Positions 1-9,928 of a stretch of DNA of 64,000 nt are shown one piece after another. Source of the stretch: Cryomorpha sp963748925 (GTDB lineage Bacteria > Bacteroidota > Bacteroidia > Flavobacteriales_D > Cryomorphaceae); contig CAVVKG010000006.1 in NCBI GenBank assembly GCA_963748925.1, forward strand, positions 87,586 through 151,585. The letters are read 5' to 3'. Both the position numbers and the translations under genes were made by a program. The notes under the pieces were generated by a model that saw nothing but the letters and a program-made list of their open reading frames with translations, did no database searches and was not told the DNA's origin. Each line of letters starts with the position of its first letter. The first letter of the stretch is position 1.

Positions 1-8
1 TGACTGCA

Positions 9-1049
9 ATGGCCGATAAAGAAGTTTACTATAAAGATTACCTCCAACTCAATAAAATTCTCAACGCTCAGGATTTGGAGAGCGATATTGCCGGGGTGGA
101 TGCGCATGACGAGATGCTCTTCATTATTACCCATCAAGCTTATGAGCTTTGGTTTAAGCAAGTTCTTTTTGAGTTGAATTCTATAATAAACATTTTATCT
201 TCTCCTAAGGTTAACGATAACGATCCCGCTTTACAGACTGTTGTTCACAGAGGGCATCGCATCAATACAATTTTGCGATTGCTGGTAGATCAAATTAATA
301 TAATGGAGACCATGTCGTCTCTTGATTTTCTTGATTTCAGAGATTTGCTTCGCCCTGCCAGTGGTTTTCAGAGCATACAATGGAAAGAACTTGAGGCTCG
401 GCTGGGCCTGAGATACCAAGATCGCCATGGTAAGCAATATTATGTTTCTCAGTTACATAAAGAAGATGTTGACAAGGTAAAGAATACAGAGACTTCTCCG
501 TCACTTCTAGATTTACTGAATGAATGGCTTGAGCGTATGCCTTATTTTGAAGCACTCGAATATTGGGGTCAGGAAATTGATTCGAATAATATGGATGCCC
601 ATCCTTTTTGGAGTGAGTACCGGGCTGCTTATAAAAACAGTCTGATAGAAATTGAATCCGGCAATCTTGAACTTTTCGACAAAGTCCTATTTGGCAAAAA
701 TCAAACTGATTCCCCCAGACTCTCACCAAAAGCTTCGCGTGCGGCATTGTTTATAATGCTCTATCGCGGCTACCCGCTTTTGCATTTGCCTTACCAGCTT
801 ATGATGGGGTTACTCGAAACGGATGAGCTGATGGCAACTTGGCGTACCAGACATATTAATATGGTTTTTAGAATGATTGGAACCCGGGTGGGTACAGGAA
901 ATTCCAGCGGTCGCGGCTACCTGAAAGCGGCGATGGATAAACACTATATTTTTACAGAACTAGCCGAGTTAAATGGCTTGTTGGTAGCGAGAAAGAGTCT
1001 GCCTAAGCTACCTAATTTACTTGAGCGTAGCCTTGGGTTTGCCGGTTAG
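9..1049 (+). CDS. kynA: Tryptophan 2,3-dioxygenase
   Basis: Heme enzyme opening the indole ring of L-tryptophan to N-formylkynurenine, the first step of the kynurenine pathway; cytosolic. The 346-residue protein has the family's N-terminal THQAYELWFKQ segment (substrate-side His) and the C-terminal RTRHINMVFRMIG segment with the presumed heme-ligand His, followed by GTGNSSGRGYL. Length lies between the short bacterial and longer animal enzymes. The ATG at 9 gives a natural N-terminus, but only 8 bases of upstream sequence are visible, so operon context to the left is unknown. Its 3' end overlaps the tail of the convergent lipoprotein gene by 38 bp. No other kynurenine-pathway gene is in the window. 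Family assignment is firm. Confidence 0.95.
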   Translation: MADKEVYYKDYLQLNKILNAQDLESDIAGVDAHDEMLFIITHQAYELWFKQVLFELNSIINILSSPKVNDNDPALQTVVHRGHRINTILRLLVDQINIMETMSSLDFLDFRDLLRPASGFQSIQWKELEARLGLRYQDRHGKQYYVSQLHKEDVDKVKNTETSPSLLDLLNEWLERMPYFEALEYWGQEIDSNNMDAHPFWSEYRAAYKNSLIEIESGNLELFDKVLFGKNQTDSPRLSPKASRAALFIMLYRGYPLLHLPYQLMMGLLETDELMATWRTRHINMVFRMIGTRVGTGNSSGRGYLKAAMDKHYIFTELAELNGLLVARKSLPKLPNLLERSLGFAG

Positions 1050-1896
1050 AAATTTTTGTTTTTAAAGTGAATTTTTGAGTGGGATCCGGTTCTACTGTAA
1101 AAACGGTAACTGTCATATCTCCGGTAGCGTCAACCTTTCCTTTCCACTCAATATGCTCCATATCCGACCCATTGTTGGGTTTAATTGTGAAGTAGATTCC
1201 TCTTGGGGGGTCGTCAAGTGTTATACTTACTTCCTCGCCCTTACGGACATTAATAGAAAATGAAAGTGCGATTTCGGATTTAAAAACTCCAGTAATAAGA
1301 TCTTGCTCTTCTAAAATTCGGTAGTGATAGGGTTTTGTCAACTCCTTTTTTTGATAAAATAAGGCCTTTTCCAAACCGGTATTTATCAAATTAAAGTCCA
1401 TAGAAAGATTATCAACACTGGAGCTAATCCAGGTGTTTTCATTTTTTAAAGCTGCCGCGTAGGGTTTCTCATTCGCGTATGCCACTAACCATTCATCTTT
1501 GGTTTTGACATCAACGTGCTTTGAAAAAACGATTCGCCCGTCTTCACAGTAAAGACTATCAATCAAATGATTATTACTCAGGGTTTTGATTAGGAAAAGC
1601 TTCCGATCCTTGTCGAAATGCATTTCAATTTCTTCATCTGCTCCGGGAAGGACTGAATATAAGGTATAATCTGTTCGTTTAGAAATACTGGGATCTGTCC
1701 ATTTTTGTGCGTCAGAGATCCAAAGTTCATTTGAGAGTAGCTCAGGACTTTTGCCATTCAGCTCCTCACTCATTTCGTCATCAAATGCCAAGTTACACGC
1801 ATTTAATGTTACTGCGAGAATGCAATAAAACGCAAGATGGTTTAAAACCGTATTACTAGATGTTGGCAAGGCTAAAGGCTTTAAGCAAGCATCCAA
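1012..1896 (-). CDS. Putative lipoprotein of unknown function
   Basis: Unrecognised 294-residue protein. A hydrophobic stretch at residues 17-33 ends in LNAC, which fits a lipobox with Cys34 as the lipidated residue, so an outer-membrane or periplasmic lipoprotein is likely. The rest is beta-rich with no known motif. The N-terminal 16 residues before the hydrophobic core are long for a lipoprotein signal, so the true start may lie slightly downstream. It follows the M23 peptidase gene by 68 bp on the same strand and may be the last gene of the T9SS operon. Its stop lies inside the 3' end of the tryptophan dioxygenase gene (38 bp convergent overlap). Confidence 0.6.
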   Translation of the reverse strand: MDACLKPLALPTSSNTVLNHLAFYCILAVTLNACNLAFDDEMSEELNGKSPELLSNELWISDAQKWTDPSISKRTDYTLYSVLPGADEEIEMHFDKDRKLFLIKTLSNNHLIDSLYCEDGRIVFSKHVDVKTKDEWLVAYANEKPYAAALKNENTWISSSVDNLSMDFNLINTGLEKALFYQKKELTKPYHYRILEEQDLITGVFKSEIALSFSINVRKGEEVSITLDDPPRGIYFTIKPNNGSDMEHIEWKGKVDATGDMTVTVFTVEPDPTQKFTLKTKISNRQTQGYAQVN

Positions 1897-1964
1897 ATTA
1901 CTGCTAAAAATTTGAAAATGAAAGCGAAGCCAGATTAATTTAAACTGATTCTTTTACGAGACTT

Positions 1965-2663
1965 TTATTGATTCATTTTTTTGCTCCATAAATTTTGAAA
2001 GAAAAGCATCGGGTCCGGACAGTTCTCAAGAAATTTATCTTTCACATTTTTATGGCAAACTCCGGGATAATCGCCTTCATAATCACTGATATCCTTTATG
2101 AGTTGAAAGTGCAAGTGTGGTGGCCAGTCTCTATTTTCATCCGCGGTACCAAGTGTGCCTATTTTTTGACCTCGGTTAATCAGCTGTCCTTTTAATAATC
2201 CCGGTAGAGAAATTCTGCTCAAATGGCCATACAAGGAGTGAATTTTTTCATTTCCAATATGATGTTCAATGATTATCGTGGGGCCATAATCGCCTGGGTT
2301 GTCATTGTTGGCAAAGCTGTGAATCTTGCCCGGCATGGGGGCTATAATATCGGTTCCCGCCGGCATCCAGAAGTCTATGCCGAGATGAATCGATCTGTAA
2401 TCGTCTTTTCCAGAAAAGTGTTTACTCCGCTGATATAAATCCCGTTCTTCTCCATATCCTCCAAATGCACATTTTGCATTTGCTGCCGAAATTTTTCCGA
2501 AAATATAATCGTGCAACCCATCTACATCATCAGTTGTCCCCTGCAATAAATCGGGGTTATTTTTTGAAAGATCGATAGATATGAAATCGTCTTTTCGTAG
2601 CTTTAATCCCAGAGGAAGACTAAATTTTGGGATGTAATTTTCACCGTAAATATTGTATGACAT
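1965..2663 (-). CDS. M23 family metallopeptidase (LytM-type)
   Basis: A 232-residue zinc endopeptidase of the lysostaphin/LytM family, expected to cut peptidoglycan cross-links or act as a scaffold. The zinc-site motifs are present: HLGID (His and Asp ligands, about residues 93-97) and HLHFQ near residue 185, with SLYGHLS between them. No signal peptide is evident from the chosen ATG, so the location is uncertain; a leaderless or differently started form is possible. The start lies only 4 nt after the stop of the upstream TPR-PD40-OmpA gene, so the two are very likely co-transcribed. That context suggests a role in wall remodelling around the T9SS/OmpA machinery (inference). Confidence 0.8.
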   Translation of the reverse strand: MSYNIYGENYIPKFSLPLGLKLRKDDFISIDLSKNNPDLLQGTTDDVDGLHDYIFGKISAANAKCAFGGYGEERDLYQRSKHFSGKDDYRSIHLGIDFWMPAGTDIIAPMPGKIHSFANNDNPGDYGPTIIIEHHIGNEKIHSLYGHLSRISLPGLLKGQLINRGQKIGTLGTADENRDWPPHLHFQLIKDISDYEGDYPGVCHKNVKDKFLENCPDPMLFFQNLWSKKMNQ

Positions 2664-2667
2664 CTGT

Positions 2668-4878
2668 TTACTCTATCTCAAAGGTTAGATTCAATTCTCG
2701 CATTTTTTCTGGAATATTCGCATAAATGGAAATTACGCTGTTCTGTTTTCCTGTCTGATCTTTTGGATTTAAGACTCCCTTTATTTCACCGGATCCATTT
2801 CGGAAAGAATAATCACTCACATTAATCTGATCAGTGTTTGATGTAATGGAATCGATGACCAAGGTGCCAACATAAGAAAAATCAAACGAAAAAGGAATAG
2901 AGGTTCCGTTTTGAATCAATCCGAAATCTTGTATCTCGGAAGCGAACCTGATTTCTGCCAGCGTAGTATCTGTTTGGGCTCTCTGAACCGATACGATTTC
3001 GATTTTTCGCTCCAGAGCTGCGGCAATACTGAAGATAGCGTTACGCTCATTTGGATTATCACTCACTACCTTGTTGGCAATGTATTCACCAAAAGGGATT
3101 TTATTGATTGCAAGGGTACCTCCGTTTTCAGTGCTGCCATCGAAATAGGGGAGTAGAGCACTCCGTTCATAACCTCTGAGGTAGTTTTCTAATGAAGAAA
3201 TTCGCCTCGAGGTGAGTTTCACATTGTAATCTGTTTCAGCAAGCGGACTGGCAAATCCTTTAACCGTTACTACCACCTTTTGGCCTTTTAAAAGCTCTGC
3301 GTGAAGCAAGTTTGTGAAGCGTTCCAGATTCTCAACCCCTTCATCTATTTCATTGATAAAAAACTGATCCATCGCTTCTTCGGCAGCATCTCCGGCATCT
3401 TCATTAAGGCCAGCTCGGTATTCTTCCCTATAAACCGGAAGCAGTGAAACGTAATCGCGGTAGGTATCAAGATAGTTACGATTCGTAGATTCTTTTCGCG
3501 TACGCGGATCGGGCTCGTCGTTATGAAAGTAAAGTGTTACCGGCAAGTAATCATTCAGCTCTTCAAGCGTAGTAATTTCCGGAATGGTATCAGAAGCTTT
3601 TACCTGTTGCTCGTAAAAAAGCCACAAATCATTGCAGCAGCCGCCTTCAATTTTATTCTGTTTGGATTCCATTCGGTTTGAACTTATTGTTCCCTTCCCA
3701 AGCACTTGATTGAATGAATAATATAAATCGTTTGCACCAGTATTAAAAGGTTGCTTTAAGTTCTCTGGAAATCCTGGATTATTCCCGATAATGTCACTTT
3801 CAAAAATGTCGTAACCACCAAATCCATAATGCCAGTCAGAGGCAAAGTAAAGCTTCTCCTGATCTGCTCTGTAAAAAGGAGAAATCTCATTTCCTGGTGA
3901 GTTTACATATTTCCCCGCATTCACCGGCTCTTCGGTTGGGGTATCTAAAAATATGTACCATATATCTTTTTGTCCGTATCCACCGGCTTTATCAGAAGAG
4001 AAAAAAAGAATTTCACGATCACTCATTACCCCGAAAGAAGGCTGAGAATACCATGAAGTATCTGCCTCACTTGGAATTTGAAGAACCTTCGTATTGTTTG
4101 CAGCATTGAGAATCAGTACAATACTCTGTCCTGATTCGTTTATGGTTGCGGTTGCTATTTTACTCTTATCTGAGGAAGCAGAATAGTTATATGAAGGTTT
4201 ACTAACGCTGAGTTCAGTAAATTCCTCAACCGAATTTAAAGTAGAATCTGCCAGATAAAGTACTGGCAAGTAAGAGTCAGGATTGGTTATTAGTTCACCT
4301 TTATCATTAAAATTCCCGCGCAAAGCGGTAAATGCTAGTCGACCGTCATCCATAAAATACCCGGAAAACTCGCTTTGATCTGTGTTTACGGGTTCAGAAA
4401 CTTCATCGAGTTCAAATGCTGCCTGATTTTCTGACCATTCCATGGCCAGATCACACGAGCGCATTTCCTGCACCGCTTTTTGGTACCAGTATGAGTTCTT
4501 TTGATTATTAAATTGGTTTCGCACTCTTCGCCAGTTCTGCTTAGCCTCTTTATAATTTCCGGCTTGTTTTTGCATAGAGGCTAGCCAGATTCCACTCAGA
4601 GGAAATATCTTACCGCGCTCACGGCGATACACATCGTGATAGTAATAGGCCGCCTCAGAATAGTTTTGGTTAAGGCGCAGCGCCTCTGCATATTTAAATT
4701 TCACTATTCCTTTGCTGCTATCTATATTCATGGCCATACCATAATATTTCAAAGCGCCGTAGGGGTCATTTTGTTCAATGGCATCATCACCCAGATTTAA
4801 CCAGTCCTGCAATCTTTGTGCTGCGCTCTCTTCCGCGAAAAAAAATAATAATGCTGCTATAACAAAGAAGGGTCTCAT
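2668..4878 (-). CDS. TPR-PD40-OmpA family envelope protein
   Basis: A 736-residue protein with a signal peptide (residues 1-20, ending SAAQ), TPR-like helical repeats (about 20-125), WD40-like PD40 beta-propeller blades (about 150-420, with LFFSSDKAGGYGQKDIW and LYFASDWHYGFGGYDIF repeats), and an OmpA-C-like peptidoglycan-binding region (about 510-620, with VTVKGFASPLAETDYN and an SRRISSLENYL helix). A further beta domain closes the protein. This architecture resembles OmpA-family proteins found beside PorP/SprF in Bacteroidota, which are thought to tether secretion or adhesion complexes to the wall. Its ATG overlaps the PorP/SprF stop (ATGA, 4875-4878), indicating translational coupling. The substrate or partner is inferred from context. 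Confidence 0.85.
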   Translation of the reverse strand: MRPFFVIAALLFFFAEESAAQRLQDWLNLGDDAIEQNDPYGALKYYGMAMNIDSSKGIVKFKYAEALRLNQNYSEAAYYYHDVYRRERGKIFPLSGIWLASMQKQAGNYKEAKQNWRRVRNQFNNQKNSYWYQKAVQEMRSCDLAMEWSENQAAFELDEVSEPVNTDQSEFSGYFMDDGRLAFTALRGNFNDKGELITNPDSYLPVLYLADSTLNSVEEFTELSVSKPSYNYSASSDKSKIATATINESGQSIVLILNAANNTKVLQIPSEADTSWYSQPSFGVMSDREILFFSSDKAGGYGQKDIWYIFLDTPTEEPVNAGKYVNSPGNEISPFYRADQEKLYFASDWHYGFGGYDIFESDIIGNNPGFPENLKQPFNTGANDLYYSFNQVLGKGTISSNRMESKQNKIEGGCCNDLWLFYEQQVKASDTIPEITTLEELNDYLPVTLYFHNDEPDPRTRKESTNRNYLDTYRDYVSLLPVYREEYRAGLNEDAGDAAEEAMDQFFINEIDEGVENLERFTNLLHAELLKGQKVVVTVKGFASPLAETDYNVKLTSRRISSLENYLRGYERSALLPYFDGSTENGGTLAINKIPFGEYIANKVVSDNPNERNAIFSIAAALERKIEIVSVQRAQTDTTLAEIRFASEIQDFGLIQNGTSIPFSFDFSYVGTLVIDSITSNTDQINVSDYSFRNGSGEIKGVLNPKDQTGKQNSVISIYANIPEKMRELNLTFEIE

Positions 4879-5885
4879 AAAAAGGTGGGACAGAATTTAT
4901 GCGGTTTAAGTCTGTTGTTACCGGCTTTAAAAAGAATGTATTGAACAGAAAATTCAAAGCCTCCGCGATTTCTGCTGGCAGGCTTTAGTCCGCTAACATT
5001 AATGTCGTAGCTGGCGGCCACCCTCCAGTCATCATAATCGAAGCCTAGCATGGCGATACCGCTATCACTGAATCGACCAAAGTATCCTGCAAAAATTCCT
5101 CGGTACAAACTGGCCTCATCCATCAGAATATAGCGCACTGCCGACCCGAATATTACTTCAGTAAAGGTGCCTTGATCCATCCACCGAAAAGAGGGAAGTA
5201 AATCAAGCTGTTCTCCTATTTTCCATTCTGCTGTAGCATAAAGAGATGATCTAACAGGCAATTTTATCCCGGTATCATTGTAAAAAGATTGGTTGGGTGC
5301 GGTAAGGTTGTGACCGGCAAAACCAATGGTCACGGTTTTTCTTTCTTCAGGGTTGTAGGAGTAAGCAAGCCCGGCGTTTAAGTTAAGGTACCACCTGCTG
5401 TTTCTAGAAAATGCTTCCCCTGAAGGCAAATTGGGGTCGTAAACCACACCATTATACTGGTTGTTGAAAGTCAATGCGTCTCGATCAATTTTAATCTGAG
5501 TAAAGCCCGTTTGTATTCCTCCGGATACCGAGTGGATATTAGACTCATTTATTTGGTAGCTGTACGATCCTCCAACAAGAAAGCTAAAAGTATTGAACCG
5601 TGAGTCGCCTGCAATATCGTTCATCACAACCATTCCGAGAGCCATTTCTTTCGGTACAAAATCAAATTTTCCATCACCCATGAGGGCGAAAGTATTGTAG
5701 GGTTGACTCACTTCTTTCCACTGTGTTTTTTGATTGGCATTTAGGCGATAGTCTCCGTCAAAGTTTCCCATTTCAGCTGGATTCAATGTTTGAGGAGAAA
5801 AGAAAAACTGGGAGAAATGAATGTCCTGAGACCATAAAGCATGCGAAGTCAGCACCAAAAGAGTTATGGATAATGTCAGCCTCAT
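4875..5885 (-). CDS. PorP/SprF family type IX secretion system membrane protein
   Basis: A 336-residue outer-membrane beta-barrel of the PorP/SprF family, whose members work with T9SS to secrete or anchor specific large cargo proteins. Features seen: signal peptide ending LWSQ, then the family's N-terminal pattern DIHFSQFFFSPQTLNPAEMG, and a barrel with alternating aromatic strands to the C-terminus. The open frame extends upstream to 5936, but the ATG at 5885 is preferred: it starts directly with a good signal peptide (MRLTLSITLLVL) and overlaps the upstream adhesin stop as ATGA (5882-5885). The gene is thus coupled on both sides, upstream to the adhesin and downstream to the OmpA-like gene. 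It probably serves the adjacent adhesin. Confidence 0.9.
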   Translation of the reverse strand: MRLTLSITLLVLTSHALWSQDIHFSQFFFSPQTLNPAEMGNFDGDYRLNANQKTQWKEVSQPYNTFALMGDGKFDFVPKEMALGMVVMNDIAGDSRFNTFSFLVGGSYSYQINESNIHSVSGGIQTGFTQIKIDRDALTFNNQYNGVVYDPNLPSGEAFSRNSRWYLNLNAGLAYSYNPEERKTVTIGFAGHNLTAPNQSFYNDTGIKLPVRSSLYATAEWKIGEQLDLLPSFRWMDQGTFTEVIFGSAVRYILMDEASLYRGIFAGYFGRFSDSGIAMLGFDYDDWRVAASYDINVSGLKPASRNRGGFEFSVQYILFKAGNNRLKPHKFCPTFL

Positions 5886-8800
5886 CGCAGTAGCGTAATA
5901 TTGCCTTTGGTAAAGTAATTCTGACCTTCGTTGCATCTGACTCTTAAGTGGTAAACATAAACGGCGGGCTCTCCAATTTTACCTTTATAGTTTCCATCCC
6001 ATCCTATGGATTGATCTGTAGTCTCAAACACCAATTCACCCCAGCGGTTGAAAATCGAAAATTCCATGGAAGTAATATTACCGCCTCTTACAAGTACCTC
6101 ATCATTTTCTCCGTCTCCATTTGGTGTAAAGGTGTTGGGAACAAAAATAGTAGGTTCGCCGCATACAGACTCAAAAACATAAACGGTTACCGAATCGTTG
6201 CGCACACATGCGCCAAATTCTCCCACATCTATGATGTCAATAATGTATGTGGTCGTTGTTAATGGGCTTGCCGTGGTAATTCGATTATTGGGTGTACCAA
6301 GGCTGCCCGATGGCGACCACATATAGTTGTACGTATCTACCGCAGGTAATGCCGCTAGTGTGCTGGTTTGACCGGCAACAATATTTATCGGATCGGCGGA
6401 AGCCGTAACTTCTAGATTTCCAAGGTTTGAGAGATAAACTGTGGTTGAATTTTCTACTTCACATCCTTCAGTGGTCGAGCTTACAACTGTAAATGTGGTA
6501 GGCTCATTTACAAGAACACGAATTATTGAGCTTCCCTGGCCCGAAAGGATGTATTCTTCGGGTTGCCAGACATGTGTGAGTTGGTTGCCGGGAAAATCGT
6601 TTGAAACTACTAGAATGGCTGTATCGCCAGCACATATATACTTATCGGACGAGACTGTTGTCCCAGCTGAAAGCAATCCTACGGCAATGCTATCTTTAAG
6701 GCTGCAGCCTCCATTTACAACCTGGATATAATAATATGAAAATGCTCCGGGAGTGACCGTAATCGTACTGTCGCCTGACGGATTTAAAATAGGGTTGAGA
6801 TTGCTTTGATTTGACCAGGTAAAGCTTTGTGCCAGACCATTGCTGTTGGCACTTAGATCTATGGGTTCTCCCTGACACGATAAGGTATCATCGCTTGCCT
6901 CGAGATATATGGGATTTACTGTTATCTCAATGCTTTCATTTAGTTGGCAACCGTATTCGGTAGTGGTGGTGGCCTGAATTGTAAACGTTTCGAAAGCATC
7001 GAATATCAGATTCTGGGTTCCCACACCTGAAAGTATTCTATCATCGGGAGTCCAGCTTACATCCTCTCCGGTCAAATCTTCCGAAAGGGAAATGGAGACT
7101 GGTAACTCTTGCACTGAACACAAAAGTGTATCACCAAGGCTGAGGTCGAATAATGGCCTGGGGATAACAAAAAGACTATCCGTTTTTTCGCATAGTCCAT
7201 TAGTGGTATGGAGATATACCATTTGAGCACTCTCAGGAGCAAATATCAAAATACTGTCAGTAGCTCCTTCTGAAATGATGGAGGTAAAGCCTGGATCGTT
7301 TGCCCATTCGTAATATACGGCTGCACCATTCGTGTTGGCTTCAACTGTTACATTGGTGCTATTACAATCTAAAATGGTATCGGGTAATTCAAAATTAAGT
7401 TCCGGAAATACCTGGATAGTTTGCACAAGTGTATCTGAAATATTACAGGCGCCCGCATCGGTTACGACGAGCTGAATATCATATGTGCCGGCTACCTCAA
7501 AGGAATAGCTGGGATTTTCACCAAAAATGATTTCGTTATTGGGGAAGGTCCATTGGTACATTGGGTTGCTGCCGGAATAAACCGAACTTGTATTTTCTAA
7601 TTGAAATTCATCTGGAAGGCAAAAGTCTCCCGTTTGAAAATCTGCAATAATTAATGGGAGATCAAAATCTATCTTTACGACACCTAGGTTGCAATTCGTA
7701 CTATTGTTAGTAGAACTGTATGCATTGTTTGGAAAGCTCGGCCAATCGTCGTTGCTCCCACAACCAGCGCAGGCCGCCTGATAGATTTTTCCTGATTTGT
7801 CAAATCGACTTGTACCACCATCAACGTGTTCTTGACTTTGATTACCACCATAATACGTAGCAAATGTCAAAGCGCTGGCATCACCTTCTAAGACCATTAG
7901 GTAAAAGTCATCGTTATCGGTGGTACTTTGTAAGGCATCATTTGTTACGGGCAGGCCGGTGGTACCCCCAAATCCATTTGGTCCTCCACCCCAGCCCGAC
8001 AAATAAATACGATTGCAGATGTCAACTGAAAATGCGGTAGGCGAAAGGCTCGGTATATTTTGTCCATTTCCAAAAACTGTTGACCAAATTCTCGTTTCGA
8101 GATTGCCGGTGAAGCTACTGAGCAACATACCGCTATTTGTATTTGAAAACTCTGCGTTATCGATAAATGTGCTATCAGGAGCTTCCGTTTGTCCATAGAT
8201 ATGTGGACTCCCAACATCATCCCGTTCTACGAAATAAATTTGATCATAAGAGCTTGATCCATAATAGGTCATAGCATCGAGTGATTCTAGATTTTCATTA
8301 AAAACTGCAATGTGTCCATCTGCAGCTCCGCCACCAAAAGAAGTCTGAAAAGCGTTAGTGCTGGAAGGTAAATCAGTAGAATTGGTTCCACCTGCTACCG
8401 TAATTTTACCATCGTCATAAGAGTCAATCGAAAAAATGGCATCTGCGGCATTCCCGCCAAAAAATGTAGCGTTCAGGAGCTCAGATAGATCTGAATTAAA
8501 ACGAACCAAGACGCCATCTTGCCCGGCATTTTTTACAGTTTGAAAAGCCGAAGATGTGACAGGAAAATCTGAAGATTGCGTACTACTGCCAATTATTATA
8601 TTGCCGTTGGTATCAAATTCAATTTCACCACGCATCTCATCCGCATAGTTCTTCTTTAAATTTGGCGCCGTATTAATACCATCATTTCCCTGCCCGCCTA
8701 GATATGTGGATGCCAGTAATGATCCTCCGTTGGCGCTCAATTTTGAAACAATTATATCTGAGCCATTACTATATACAATCCCTATACCGCTTGGAGTAAA

Positions 8801-9928
8801 CGAAATACCTCCAGCAAAAACGGTTTGGAAAGCATTGGTGCTGGTTGGGAAATTAGCCGAACCTGTGGTTCCATAAACGCATAGTTCATTATTTTCATTC
8901 ACAATTAAGCTGTGTGGCAACTCATCTTTCGCTCCCCCTAAATAGGTACTATAAATCAATGATGACCCATCAAGCGAAAACTTTGTTAGGGCAATGTCTG
9001 TACCTGCAAGATCTCCTAGTGGGTCACCGCCAGCCCATGCAGTTTGATAAGCCCCGGTAGTTACCGGATATCCGGTGCCAAAAGCCGAGCTACCGGCGTA
9101 CAAATGCCCTTCGGAATCATAAGTTGCAGAGTAGCCAAAATTATCTGCAAGAGATCCACTGAAAGTGCTAAAAATTAATTCCGGATCAATGATTAGGTCA
9201 AGTTCTTTATCGTAATTGCCAAGCTCAAAACTCAAAATATTATCCTTTATAACGTACTGACAATCCACCTTCGTAATTAAACCGTCAATAATTTGATAGG
9301 CAAAGGGTTTAGATTCCAATACATCTCCCACTGAAGTTTTTATTTCGAGCTCACCTTTGGAGTTTACCTGTGGCGTTACACCGGCATATTCTATTTGGAT
9401 AGTGTCGGGCGAAGCACCGGATTTAACTATAAAATCGTATTTCAAAACAGCATTACTATAAACCTTCAGGTCTATACCTTTATATATTTCAGCATAGCGA
9501 ATGGCTTCAAAGCCTTTTAAATTTCCAGCCCATTTATCGGGGTCCTTGCCAATGAAAAAGCTGTAATTGGTTTCGAAAGCCTTTTCGCCCGAAGGCAAAC
9601 CAGTAGCACCTTTAAATATCATTTGATAGGCGTGGCAATTTAATTTTTCAGGAGGCGGCATTGGATTAGGGTTTCCTGAATGAGCAGAAAAAACGCGGCT
9701 CGTTGTTGCTACATCGTAGAGATCAAATGTAAATCGGTCAGATTCGAAATAAACCTTTCCACCAGGAATATCAGCACGGTATTTTACAGATTCATTCCAT
9801 TGGCCACCATTTTCAATAAACCGGTGCTGCGCCGATACATTTGCAGCAGCAAAACTCAATAGAATAAGAAGTAATTGGTAAATTTTCAAATTAGCATGTT
9901 TATCTGAGGGTGAATTTACGGAAAACAA
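5882..9928 (-). CDS. Large secreted SBBP/PKD protein with T9SS type-B sorting domain
   Basis: A 1348-residue surface or secreted protein. Order of parts: signal peptide (to about residue 34, VSAQ); an N-terminal beta domain of the type that precedes SBBP repeats (starting HRFIENGGQW); a series of SBBP beta-propeller repeats (about 250-700, recurring pattern 'G...YPVTTGAYQT', 'STYLGG', 'DFPVTSSAFQT'); a PKD domain (about 750-840); several Ig-like modules; and a C-terminal gliding-motility/type-B sorting domain (about 1262-1348, FVPNTFTPNGDGEND, FNRWGELVF, GWDGNYKG, VYVYHLRV). The CTD implies T9SS export with attachment or processing. First gene of a leftward operon with PorP/SprF. The biological target is unknown; adhesion is the usual inference. 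Confidence 0.9.
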   Translation of the reverse strand: MFSVNSPSDKHANLKIYQLLLILLSFAAANVSAQHRFIENGGQWNESVKYRADIPGGKVYFESDRFTFDLYDVATTSRVFSAHSGNPNPMPPPEKLNCHAYQMIFKGATGLPSGEKAFETNYSFFIGKDPDKWAGNLKGFEAIRYAEIYKGIDLKVYSNAVLKYDFIVKSGASPDTIQIEYAGVTPQVNSKGELEIKTSVGDVLESKPFAYQIIDGLITKVDCQYVIKDNILSFELGNYDKELDLIIDPELIFSTFSGSLADNFGYSATYDSEGHLYAGSSAFGTGYPVTTGAYQTAWAGGDPLGDLAGTDIALTKFSLDGSSLIYSTYLGGAKDELPHSLIVNENNELCVYGTTGSANFPTSTNAFQTVFAGGISFTPSGIGIVYSNGSDIIVSKLSANGGSLLASTYLGGQGNDGINTAPNLKKNYADEMRGEIEFDTNGNIIIGSSTQSSDFPVTSSAFQTVKNAGQDGVLVRFNSDLSELLNATFFGGNAADAIFSIDSYDDGKITVAGGTNSTDLPSSTNAFQTSFGGGAADGHIAVFNENLESLDAMTYYGSSSYDQIYFVERDDVGSPHIYGQTEAPDSTFIDNAEFSNTNSGMLLSSFTGNLETRIWSTVFGNGQNIPSLSPTAFSVDICNRIYLSGWGGGPNGFGGTTGLPVTNDALQSTTDNDDFYLMVLEGDASALTFATYYGGNQSQEHVDGGTSRFDKSGKIYQAACAGCGSNDDWPSFPNNAYSSTNNSTNCNLGVVKIDFDLPLIIADFQTGDFCLPDEFQLENTSSVYSGSNPMYQWTFPNNEIIFGENPSYSFEVAGTYDIQLVVTDAGACNISDTLVQTIQVFPELNFELPDTILDCNSTNVTVEANTNGAAVYYEWANDPGFTSIISEGATDSILIFAPESAQMVYLHTTNGLCEKTDSLFVIPRPLFDLSLGDTLLCSVQELPVSISLSEDLTGEDVSWTPDDRILSGVGTQNLIFDAFETFTIQATTTTEYGCQLNESIEITVNPIYLEASDDTLSCQGEPIDLSANSNGLAQSFTWSNQSNLNPILNPSGDSTITVTPGAFSYYYIQVVNGGCSLKDSIAVGLLSAGTTVSSDKYICAGDTAILVVSNDFPGNQLTHVWQPEEYILSGQGSSIIRVLVNEPTTFTVVSSTTEGCEVENSTTVYLSNLGNLEVTASADPINIVAGQTSTLAALPAVDTYNYMWSPSGSLGTPNNRITTASPLTTTTYIIDIIDVGEFGACVRNDSVTVYVFESVCGEPTIFVPNTFTPNGDGENDEVLVRGGNITSMEFSIFNRWGELVFETTDQSIGWDGNYKGKIGEPAVYVYHLRVRCNEGQNYFTKGNITLLR

